Shown here piece by piece: positions 1 through 5,108 of a stretch of DNA of 5,472 nt; position 1 is the first letter of the stretch; each line of letters opens with the position of its first letter. The stretch covers positions 1 through 5,472 of the forward strand of contig CADCCA010000065.1 of NCBI GenBank assembly GCA_902799855.1, written 5' to 3'. The notes beneath the pieces are model-generated. The model was not told the origin of the DNA, made no database searches, and saw only the letters and a list, made by a program, of their open reading frames with translations. The DNA comes from an uncultured Erysipelotrichaceae bacterium. GTDB taxonomy: Bacteria > Bacillota_I > Bacilli_A > RFN20 > CAG-826. The position numbers were made by a program, and so were the translations under genes.

Positions 1-374
1 AAGTCTAAGATGATTTGGCTAGCGGCTTTCGCTCCGATTCCTGGGAGCTTCTTTAAATAAACAACGTTATTGGACGCAATAGCGTTTTTCACATCGTTTG
101 GGGTACATGCTGAAAGAGCGCCGATGACAGTCTTTGGACCCAATCCTTTGACTCTAACAAGGGCTAAGAAGACTTCTTTTTCATCTAATGATGAAAAGCC
201 AACAAGATATTGTTCATCTTCTCTCACTACATTATAGGTGTATAGGAAAACATCTTGACCCACTTCATAGTCGTTAGCGTGGCTCACTAAAACTTGGTAG
301 CCGACATCATGGACATCGACAACAACTGTCTCACCATCGATTAATAAAACTTTGCCTCTAAGTGAATAAATCAT
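1..374 (-). CDS. ruvA: Holliday junction DNA helicase subunit RuvA, N-terminal two thirds (3' end outside window)
   Basis: RuvA binds four-way Holliday junctions and loads the RuvB motor for branch migration in recombinational repair. I translated 124 codons from the ATG at 374 to the window edge. Residues 1-63 fit the N-terminal OB-fold domain (start MIYSLRGKV, then a DVGYQV strand). Residues about 64-124 fit the tandem helix-hairpin-helix domain, with hairpins KGLGPKT (76-82) and LPGIGAKAA (110-118), the DNA-backbone contacts of the family. The C-terminal RuvB-binding domain is not in the window. The start is supported by an AGAAAGGAA Shine-Dalgarno sequence just upstream and by the canonical N-terminus. 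It follows a 32-codon ORF by 18 bases, so it is probably the distal gene of the obg-nadE unit. ruvB would be expected next, to the left, but cannot be seen. Confidence 0.95.
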   Translation of the reverse strand, partial: MIYSLRGKVLLIDGETVVVDVHDVGYQVLVSHANDYEVGQDVFLYTYNVVREDEQYLVGFSSLDEKEVFLALVRVKGLGPKTVIGALSACTPNDVKNAIASNNVVYLKKLPGIGAKAASQIILD

Positions 375-392
375 GAGTATTTCCTTTCTTAA

Positions 393-491
393 TTATAAAT
401 TAATAATCGCAAACATTAAGCCAAATAACAAAACAAAGACACTACCTAAGATAGTTGAAAATAGAAAAACGTCTAAATTATTAACCTTCAT
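393..491 (-). CDS. Small single-pass membrane peptide, 32 aa, unrecognised
   Basis: I do not recognise this peptide. The reading frame runs from ATG at 491 to TAA at 393-395 and encodes 32 residues. The N-terminus is short and polar (MKVNNLD), then residues about 8-30 are almost entirely hydrophobic (F, L, V, I, G), enough for one membrane-spanning helix. The only charged side chains are K2 and D7. Its start overlaps the nadE stop as ATGA, and an AGGG stretch lies 8 bases upstream of the ATG inside the end of nadE, so translation is probably coupled to nadE. The ruvA Shine-Dalgarno sequence follows directly. Coding potential rests on the overlap, the ribosome-site spacing and the coherent hydrophobic profile. 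It may be a real small protein or simply a translated spacer that keeps ribosomes moving toward ruvA. Confidence 0.55.
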   Translation of the reverse strand: MKVNNLDVFLFSTILGSVFVLLFGLMFAIINL

Positions 492-1231
492 TTGTTATCC
501 CTAATAAACTCTTCCGGCATCGGAGTAACTTTTCTTTTGTGTTCTGAAATTCTGTGTAAATATTCGATGCGGTTTTTGCTTGCTTCAGGAATTTCTTTTC
601 CAAGTAAGTAAGCGTCTAAATCTTGATATGTTACACCCATTTCAAGTTCATCGGTTTGGCCTTGATATAAACCAGCGGTAGGCACGCGTTCTGCTAAAGC
701 AGTTCTGATACCATATATCTTAGCGGCTTCCACGACTTCGCTTTTAACTAAATGGGCAATTGGAAGAATATCACAGGCTCCATCACCATGTTTGGTAAAA
801 TAGCCAACATATCTTTCATCAGCGTTATCAGTACCGACCACTAAGCCTCTTTCTTTTTGCGCAACAGCATAAAGAATCGACATTCTCATGCGCGCTTTTA
901 GATTGCCGAGCGTAGCTCTATCTAGTTCAATACCATTTTGTTTAAATGTCTCAAGATAGGAATGATACGCTTCGCTAGCGTCGATGACGTCATAACGTAA
1001 ACCTAAATCTTTGACCAAAGTTAAGCCATCATCAGTATCTTCTTTAGAAGAATCGATTGGCAAAACTAAGCAATGAATCTTTTCTTTACCAACAGCGTTC
1101 TTTAAAATTGCTGCGCATAAAGATGAATCAACACCACCAGAAACACCTAAAACAAATGTCTCAGAATGAGACTCTTCTAAATAGTTTTTGAGAAACTTTT
1201 CAATATCCTTGAGATAAGTTTTTAAATCCAT
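488..1231 (-). CDS. nadE: NH3-dependent NAD(+) synthetase
   Basis: NadE carries out the last step of NAD synthesis: it adenylates nicotinic acid adenine dinucleotide with ATP and amidates it using ammonia. The 247-residue length is that of the single-domain ammonia-dependent form; there is no N-terminal glutaminase domain. Visible motifs are the PP-loop SGGVDSS (31-37), the LGNLKARMRM block (108-117), GTDN (133-136), GYFTKHGDG (143-151), a conserved K163, and PTAGLYQGQTDE (184-195). The start ATG lies one base after the obg TAG, and its GAGG ribosome site is embedded in the last obg codons, so the two genes are translationally linked. It ends in TGA, which overlaps the start of the following small ORF. 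This is the only intact gene in the window that ends in TGA. Confidence 0.97.
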   Translation of the reverse strand: MDLKTYLKDIEKFLKNYLEESHSETFVLGVSGGVDSSLCAAILKNAVGKEKIHCLVLPIDSSKEDTDDGLTLVKDLGLRYDVIDASEAYHSYLETFKQNGIELDRATLGNLKARMRMSILYAVAQKERGLVVGTDNADERYVGYFTKHGDGACDILPIAHLVKSEVVEAAKIYGIRTALAERVPTAGLYQGQTDELEMGVTYQDLDAYLLGKEIPEASKNRIEYLHRISEHKRKVTPMPEEFIRDNK

Positions 1232-1232
1232 A

Positions 1233-2510
1233 CTACCTCACATATTCAAATTCAAAATCATCGAGAATGACGGTATCGCCATCTTCCGCACCCATGTTTT
1301 CTAAAACATCATCAATGCGCAAAGAACGGATTTTGCTCATCAAAAGCATCATGCCTTCATCTGTTGAAATATTGGTCATGCGATAGAATTTAAGCATCTT
1401 ATCACCGCCGATATTCCAAACGTGATTTTTAATTCTTTCAACGGTGAAGAATGGTTCTTCTTCCTCCATTGTATAAGTCTTGTGATCGAGTTCTTCCTCT
1501 TCTTTTTCAAACAATGGGAAAACAGGTGTTTCTTTAAGAAGAGCAGAACATTTATATAAAAGTTCGTCAATTCCTTCTTCTGTAATAGCAGAAATTGGAA
1601 TGATTTCTTGTTTGATTTGTTTCTTTAACTTTGCTAAACGTTCGACAGCACCTTCTTCATCCATTTTACTAGCGACGATGATTTGTGGTCTTTTATCTAA
1701 CGCAAAGCCATAGGCTTCAAGTTCTTTGTTGATAATTTTATAGTCTTCAAATGGATCGCGACCGGAATTAGATAAATCTAAAACATGGACAATGAGACGA
1801 CATCTTTCAATATGTCTCAGGAATTGTAAGCCCAAACCTTTGCCTTGATGAGCACCTTCAATAAGTCCTGGTAAATCCGCCATCACAAATGATGAACCAT
1901 CTTTCACAGAAACAACACCTAGATTAGGTGTAATTGTGGTAAATGGATAATCAGCAATTTCTGGTCTAGCAGCACTGACAACACTTAATAAAGTTGACTT
2001 ACCAACACTTGGAAAACCAACTAAGCCGACATCTGCTAATAGTTTTAATTCAAGAATTAATCTCTTTCTTTCACCAGGTTCACCGTTCTCAGCAATCTTA
2101 GGAACGCGGTTTGTGGAGCTCTTAAAGCATGAATTACCACGGCCACCTCTTCCGCCTTTAGCGACTCTGATGATTTTCCCATCTTCATTAAGGTCTCCTA
2201 AAAACTCGTGGTCTTTTTCCGCAAAGACAACTGTGCCGACCGGGACATCAATTGTCACATCTTCGGCATATTTACCATATTGGTTTTTAATACCACCCTT
2301 TTCGCCATCGTTAGCGATAAAGGTTTTGCTATGACGGAAATTGAACAATGTATTAATAGTTTTGCTCGCTCTTAAATAGATTGAGCCACCACGACCGCCG
2401 TTACCGCCAGCAGGTCCACCTTTTGGTACGTATTTTTCACGTAAAAAGGCAATGGCGCCATCGCCACCTTTACCACTTCTGACTTCAATAACTGCACGAT
2501 CGATAAACAT
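1233..2510 (-). CDS. obg: GTPase Obg/CgtA, ribosome assembly factor
   Basis: Obg is an essential GTPase that binds the large ribosomal subunit during late assembly and links it to nucleotide stress signals. All three domains are present in 425 residues. The glycine-rich Obg fold spans about 1-158 (KGGPAGGNGGRGG at 30-42, GGRGGRGN at 119-126). The G domain has P-loop GFPSVGKST (165-173), switch I YPFTT (188-192), DLPG (212-215) and the G5 SA (307-308). The C-terminal OCT domain runs from about 345 to the end. The G4 motif reads SKMD (281-284) rather than the textbook NKxD. The start is fixed by the family N-terminus (MFIDRAVIEV), although the best ribosome site (AGGA) is about 12 bases away. 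A perfect TATAAT lies shortly upstream, and rpmA is separated by a terminator, so obg heads its own transcript with nadE. Confidence 0.98.
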   Translation of the reverse strand: MFIDRAVIEVRSGKGGDGAIAFLREKYVPKGGPAGGNGGRGGSIYLRASKTINTLFNFRHSKTFIANDGEKGGIKNQYGKYAEDVTIDVPVGTVVFAEKDHEFLGDLNEDGKIIRVAKGGRGGRGNSCFKSSTNRVPKIAENGEPGERKRLILELKLLADVGLVGFPSVGKSTLLSVVSAARPEIADYPFTTITPNLGVVSVKDGSSFVMADLPGLIEGAHQGKGLGLQFLRHIERCRLIVHVLDLSNSGRDPFEDYKIINKELEAYGFALDKRPQIIVASKMDEEGAVERLAKLKKQIKQEIIPISAITEEGIDELLYKCSALLKETPVFPLFEKEEEELDHKTYTMEEEEPFFTVERIKNHVWNIGGDKMLKFYRMTNISTDEGMMLLMSKIRSLRIDDVLENMGAEDGDTVILDDFEFEYVR

Positions 2511-2533
2511 ATGATACTTTTTTCCTACGTTCT

Positions 2534-2562
2534 ATTATATAGAATTGCATACAAAAAGACCA
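2534..2562 (-). promoter_or_regulatory. Probable sigma-A promoter for obg-nadE
   Basis: A perfect TATAAT is present on the minus strand (plus-strand 2534-2539). Seventeen bases upstream the -35 position reads TGGTCT, only three of six matches to TTGACA, and it lies inside the 3' arm of the rpmA terminator hairpin. The predicted start near 2527 would give a leader of roughly 18-20 bases before the obg ATG. Confidence comes mainly from the -10 element and its position between a terminator and a gene. Confidence 0.5.
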
Positions 2563-2579
2563 CAAATTTATGTGGTCTT
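2553..2579 (-). terminator. Intrinsic terminator after rpmA
   Basis: On the minus strand a perfect 9-bp stem, AAGACCACA pairing with TGTGGTCTT (arms 2571-2579 and 2556-2564), encloses a 6-base loop and runs into a short T tract ending about 2553. It lies 17 bases past the rpmA stop codon and ends the rplU-prp-rpmA transcript. The T run is short (five T before a G), so some read-through to obg is possible. Confidence 0.85.
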
Positions 2580-2595
2580 ATTGCAATTTTAACAA

Positions 2596-2880
2596 TTAGT
2601 CTTGTGGAACAACTTTCACAACTGTTCTATCTTTGCCAGAACGTTCGTATTTCACGACACCATTACATGTTGCGAAGATTGTGTCATCTTTACCTTTTTT
2701 GGTGTTAACACCTGGGTAAATTCTTGTTCCTCTTTGACGGTAGATAATGCTGCCTGCATGGCACCATTGTCCATCGGCGACTTTTGCGCCAAGTCTACGA
2801 CCTGCAGAATCACGTCCGTTTTTTGTGGAACCGACACCTTTTTTACTAGCAAAGAGTTGGAGATTTAATTTAAATAACAT
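2596..2880 (-). CDS. rpmA: 50S ribosomal protein L27 with Prp-cleaved N-terminal extension
   Basis: L27 sits at the peptidyl-transferase centre of the large subunit, where its mature N-terminus reaches toward the tRNA ends. The protein has 94 residues. The first ten ([10 protein letters not shown]) are the extension typical of Firmicutes and relatives, removed after F10 to expose ASKKG, the functional N-terminus. The rest is standard: [14 protein letters not shown] (18-31), then the [15 protein letters not shown] block. The ATG is preceded by a good AGAGGAAA ribosome site at 2881-2904. It directly follows prp, the protease expected to cut it, so enzyme and substrate are made from one transcript. 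A terminator follows the stop codon. L27 and the cleavage motif are certain as family features; processing in this organism is inferred. Confidence 0.97.
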   Translation of the reverse strand: MLFKLNLQLFASKKGVGSTKNGRDSAGRRLGAKVADGQWCHAGSIIYRQRGTRIYPGVNTKKGKDDTIFATCNGVVKYERSGKDRTVVKVVPQD

Positions 2881-2904
2881 CTTAATTTCCTCTTTTCTAC
2901 CGAA

Positions 2905-3216
2905 TTATTTATCGGTTTTGATTTCGATGAATTTAGGATCTGTTTCCTTAATTGTGTTTAACCCACAAATAATGGTTTCAATCACTACTTCATCGTGGGC
3001 ATCTAATTGGATGTTACTTTTGAACAAAGCGTATCCTTCGTCAAGCTTTAATTCGTATTCCTTATGATGTTTGAGGTTATTGAATCCTCCGGTAACTACC
3101 GCACTCACTGCTGCGCAGACGAGATCGCGTGGATACTCAGCGGAATTTGCATGACCTGTAATTTCTAAGAAATTAACTTGACCATTAGATGCATGGTTAA
3201 TCGTAATTTTAATCAT
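2905..3216 (-). CDS. prp: Ribosomal-processing cysteine protease Prp
   Basis: Prp (YsxB/DUF464 family) is a small cysteine protease that trims the N-terminal extension of L27 in bacteria that have one. This 103-residue protein has the family signature GHANSAEYPRDLVCAAVSAV at 21-40, with catalytic His22 and Cys34 at the same numbering as in the characterised Staphylococcus aureus enzyme. In most members I know the segment before the Cys contains a Gly where this protein has Pro29. It lies between rplU and rpmA as is usual; its ATG comes two bases after the rplU TAA. No convincing Shine-Dalgarno sequence precedes it, so initiation probably depends on ribosomes finishing rplU. Low protease output relative to L27 would fit a catalytic role. 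The substrate assignment is supported by the [10 protein letters not shown] site in the adjacent L27. Confidence 0.95.
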   Translation of the reverse strand: MIKITINHASNGQVNFLEITGHANSAEYPRDLVCAAVSAVVTGGFNNLKHHKEYELKLDEGYALFKSNIQLDAHDEVVIETIICGLNTIKETDPKFIEIKTDK

Positions 3217-3218
3217 GA

Positions 3219-3527
3219 TTAGCCATTGATGCTTTCAACTACTAAGCAAGTATAAGGTTGACGATGACCAATGGTCTTGTGTTCGTTAGCTTTTGCTTTG
3301 TACTTGAAGACGCGGATTTTTTTGCCTTTTCCTTGTTTCTCGACTTTGGCTGTGACTTTAGCACCATCTAAGTATGGGGCGCCAACTTTCACGGATTTGT
3401 CTCCGATTAAGAGAACTTTGTCGAGGGTGACTGTAGAACCGACTTCGGCATCGAGCTTTTCGACGTAAATCTTGGAGCCAACTTCTACACGGACTTGTTT
3501 TCCACCAGTTTCAATAATTGCGTACAT
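3219..3527 (-). CDS. rplU: 50S ribosomal protein L21
   Basis: L21 binds 23S rRNA and is a structural component of the large subunit. The 102-residue protein has the canonical start [17 protein letters not shown], a central beta-barrel region and the C-terminal [17 protein letters not shown] block, which corresponds to the family's GHRQPYT rRNA-binding signature. Length is normal. The ATG at 3527 has a strong ribosome site, AAAGGAGGG, six bases upstream. It is the first gene of the rplU-prp-rpmA unit and is preceded by its own promoter and a structured leader RNA. Its stop codon is two bases from the prp start. Confidence 0.98.
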   Translation of the reverse strand: MYAIIETGGKQVRVEVGSKIYVEKLDAEVGSTVTLDKVLLIGDKSVKVGAPYLDGAKVTAKVEKQGKGKKIRVFKYKAKANEHKTIGHRQPYTCLVVESING

Positions 3528-3628
3528 AATGTCCCTCCTTTATCTGTCACTAAGTACTCGCTATGAAGGTACTTTAATAAGTTTATTAACCTTTTCTATG
3601 CGGTTGTAGCTAGTGAGGCGACAACGCA
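3528..3628 (-). ncRNA. L21 leader: structured 5' untranslated region of rplU
   Basis: The leader of about 100 bases between the predicted transcription start and the rplU ATG folds into three local hairpins that I can pair by eye. The first (3628-3599) pairs TGCGTTGT with ACAACCGCA with one bulged C and a 13-base loop. The second (3589-3574) pairs TTAATA with TATTAA around AACT. The third (3574-3552) pairs AAGTAC with GTACTT around an 11-base loop. The ribosome site AAAGGAGGG then follows in single-stranded sequence. Low-GC Gram-positive bacteria are known to carry an L21 leader motif at this position, thought to bind a ribosomal protein for feedback control. I assign it by position and structure, not by a covariance search. 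Confidence 0.65.
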
Positions 3629-3631
3629 AGT

Positions 3632-3660
3632 AATATAACATAAGTTATAATGCGCTTCAA
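3632..3660 (-). promoter_or_regulatory. Extended -10 sigma-A promoter of the rplU operon
   Basis: On the minus strand TTGAAG (3660-3655, four of six matches) and TATATT (3637-3632, five of six) are separated by exactly 17 bases. A TG one base before the -10 makes an extended -10 element. The spacer and -10 contain a perfect inverted repeat, TATAAC-TTAT-GTTATA (3649-3634). The promoter begins 9 bases after the radC stop. I see no terminator between radC and rplU, so radC transcripts may read through. Confidence 0.75.
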
Positions 3661-3668
3661 CAAGAAAT

Positions 3669-4379
3669 TTAGATATTTTCCTCCTTTTTAAATTGTTTTA
3701 AGAGATTTTCGTGGAGAAAAGAATAATAACCACTTTGAGAAATGATGATGTGATCCAATAAAGTTGCGCCCAAACTACGCGCTTTCACAACAATCTTTTT
3801 GGTCAAAGATTCGTCTGCTTCACTAGGAAAAAACGAACCGTTTGGATGATTGTGAACGAGATAAAAATAATAGCCGTTATGAATCAATAATAACCTTAAA
3901 ATATCGCGATAATTTATCGGAATATGATTATCATCTCCATGGTATAAAATCTTTTCGTAAATCACGTTTTTATTCTTATTAAGAATAATGATGATGAGTT
4001 CTTCTTGTGAAGAAGCCGCTAAACGGAAGCGGTAACGCTGGTATAAAGTTTCGCTTGTGACAATACTATTTTCTTCTCTAGTCAAAAGCTCTTTTTCCTT
4101 AATTCTTTTTGCGATTTCTAAAACCGCCATAATCTTGATAACCTTTGCCTTTTTGAGCCCCTTAAACTCATAAAAGTAGATCATTGGTTTATTGATTAAA
4201 GATGACAAGTTTTTACTATCTAGCAATATTTCTTTCGCAATATCCAAAGAGGAACGACCCACTGTTCCACTACTAATAATTAAGGCTAATAATTCTTCAT
4301 CTTTTAAAGATTCAATGCCAAAACGCTCCGCTTTCTCTCTTGGCTTCTCCACCATAGGTAAATCTTGGATTTTACCCAT
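3669..4379 (-). CDS. radC: RadC family JAMM/MPN domain protein
   Basis: RadC-family proteins join an N-terminal helix-hairpin-helix region to a C-terminal JAMM metalloprotease-like domain. Their biochemical role is unsettled; the old DNA-repair name is not well supported. I start it at ATG 4379, giving 236 residues and the usual opening (PMVEKPREKAERFGIESLKDEELLA). An in-frame TTG at 4400 is possible but would overlap the upstream gene. The JAMM signature H-x-H-x7-S-x2-D is intact: H176, H178, S186 and D189. The proposed metal-site Glu would be E126 or E127. The second hairpin (YEFKGLKKAKVIKIMA) and the normally PRE-like segment (NYRDIL, 156-161) are diverged. It overlaps the small ORF stop as TAATG with no clear ribosome site, suggesting coupled re-initiation. 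In Bacillus, radC also lies between valS and rplU. Confidence 0.9.
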   Translation of the reverse strand: MGKIQDLPMVEKPREKAERFGIESLKDEELLALIISSGTVGRSSLDIAKEILLDSKNLSSLINKPMIYFYEFKGLKKAKVIKIMAVLEIAKRIKEKELLTREENSIVTSETLYQRYRFRLAASSQEELIIIILNKNKNVIYEKILYHGDDNHIPINYRDILRLLLIHNGYYFYLVHNHPNGSFFPSEADESLTKKIVVKARSLGATLLDHIIISQSGYYSFLHENLLKQFKKEENI

Positions 4380-4561
4380 TATGACCAAGAGAACTTCCAA
4401 CCGCCAGGAACGGAAACTCCGCCTTTACCTGAACGGAACAAACGATAGATGACTACTGCCATGACAGCGACTGCTAAAACAGCCATTACTGCCGTGAGAG
4501 TAATTGCTTCGCCAACATAATGGTTTTGCATTTCTTCTTTGCTCATTAATTGGTACTTCAT
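4379..4561 (-). CDS. Small membrane peptide, 60 aa, unrecognised; bacteriocin-like layout
   Basis: No function can be assigned. The 60 residues fall in three parts: a polar N-terminus (1-18), a membrane-length hydrophobic helix rich in Ala, Val and Met (about 19-42), and a basic, Gly-rich tail ending PGGWKFSWS. The N-terminus LMSKEEMQNHYVG partly fits a double-glycine export leader: M6, S7, E10 and M11 sit at -12, -11, -8 and -7 before G17, but -2 is Val instead of Gly and -4 is His. It might therefore be an exported peptide, or just a small anchored protein. Translation support is strong: a perfect AGGAGG ribosome site 7 bases before ATG 4561, and a TAATG overlap with radC. That ribosome site lies inside a hairpin stem. 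No transporter or immunity gene is visible nearby. Confidence 0.8.
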   Translation of the reverse strand: MKYQLMSKEEMQNHYVGEAITLTAVMAVLAVAVMAVVIYRLFRSGKGGVSVPGGWKFSWS

Positions 4562-4599
4562 AAAAAACCCTCCTATTTAACTAATCAGGAGGATTTTCT
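4562..4599 (-). terminator. Terminator-like hairpin sequestering the ribosome site of the 60-aa gene
   Basis: Downstream of valS the minus strand carries AAAATCCTCCT (4597-4587), a 12-base loop, and AGGAGGG followed by TTTTTT (4574-4562), then directly ATG 4561. The arms pair over 11 bp including one G-U. As an RNA this is both a stem followed by a U tract, which would end valS transcription, and a structure hiding the AGGAGG ribosome site of the next gene. No separate promoter is obvious between valS and this gene, so the hairpin may set how much of the peptide and radC are made. Confidence 0.7.
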
Positions 4600-4616
4600 A
4601 AATTTGTCCAAAAAAA

Positions 4617-5108
4617 TTACAAATTTTGCTTTTTATTTTCTAAAACTTTTAAGTTATCAAGATGCTTTTGCAACTTTTCTCTTTCAAGAGAAACTTTTTC
4701 TGCTGGCGCTTTGGCCAAGAACGATGGATTATTGAGCATTCCTTCGCAGCGTTTGATTTCGTTTTTCAAAGCTTCGATTTCTTTTTCAAGCTTAGCCAAT
4801 AGTTCGTCTTTGTTAGCCTCGTTAGCGATATAAAGTTCCGCTTCGTTATAGATGTGGCTTTCACCTTTGATACTATTATTATCTTTAATTAATCTAATAT
4901 CAGAGAAGGAGAAACGTTTGAGGTAGTTCATAAAGTCTTCAAACATTTCTTTTTTCAAAAGAAGAGATAATTCAAGTTTTGCGTTAGGCGCTAACTTATT
5001 CTCAATCTTATAATTACGCACATCTTTAATTAAATTAAATAACAATTCAACTTGATAATCGTTACTATCGTCGATGATACTCTTATCAATAAATGAGAAG
5101 AATGACAT
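4617..5108 (-). pseudogene. valS: valS fragment 2: C-terminal piece of valyl-tRNA synthetase after frame break
   Basis: This 163-codon frame (+1 relative to the upstream piece) carries the end of valyl-tRNA synthetase. It contains the end of the anticodon-binding region, matching the family's LLFNLIKDVRNYKIENKLAP block, and the C-terminal tRNA-binding coiled-coil arm (ELLAKLEKEIEALKNEIKR, then NNPSFLAKAPAEKV, near residues 99-139 of the fragment). A DKSII string near its start may correspond to the ESIM segment of intact enzymes. The ATG at 5108 has no ribosome site and lies inside what should be mid-protein, so it is not a genuine start. The stop TAA at 4617 is the natural end of valS, followed by the hairpin at 4562-4599. 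Whether the gene is truly broken or misassembled cannot be decided from the sequence. Confidence 0.8.

Noticed and set aside
486..490. Mycoplasma-type code with TGA as tryptophan
   Set aside because: No long frame contains an internal TGA, all visible Trp codons are TGG, and reading through the nadE TGA adds only a few residues (WRLII) that do not look like NadE.
2113..2334. Plus-strand ORF of 73 codons inside obg
   Set aside because: It lies opposite the glycine-rich Obg domain. Its proline-rich translation is the reverse of GGN and GGR codons, and there is no ribosome site.
2652..2852. Alternative minus-strand ORF of 66 codons inside rpmA
   Set aside because: It is an out-of-frame shadow of L27, whose own frame matches the family from end to end.
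2602..3067. Plus-strand ORFs of 88 and 106 codons over rpmA and prp
   Set aside because: They overlap two well-supported conserved genes on the other strand and show no recognisable motif or ribosome site.
3528..3620. Pseudoknot between the first leader loop and the rplU ribosome site
   Set aside because: Only four bases (CCTC with GAGG) can pair, which is too little to support without covariation.
4380..4400. Upstream TTG start for radC giving seven extra residues
   Set aside because: The ATG at 4379 gives the usual RadC N-terminus and a TAATG junction. The extra residues MEVLLVI do not match the family and would overlap the small peptide gene.
4192..4452. Plus-strand ORF of 86 codons over radC and the small peptide
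   Set aside because: It is antisense to two coupled genes with convincing starts, and nothing in the translation is recognisable.
5086..5108. Programmed ribosomal frameshift in valS
   Set aside because: No slippery heptamer with a downstream structure is evident, and shifting frames would still leave the conserved HPFMPF-TEEIW segment missing.
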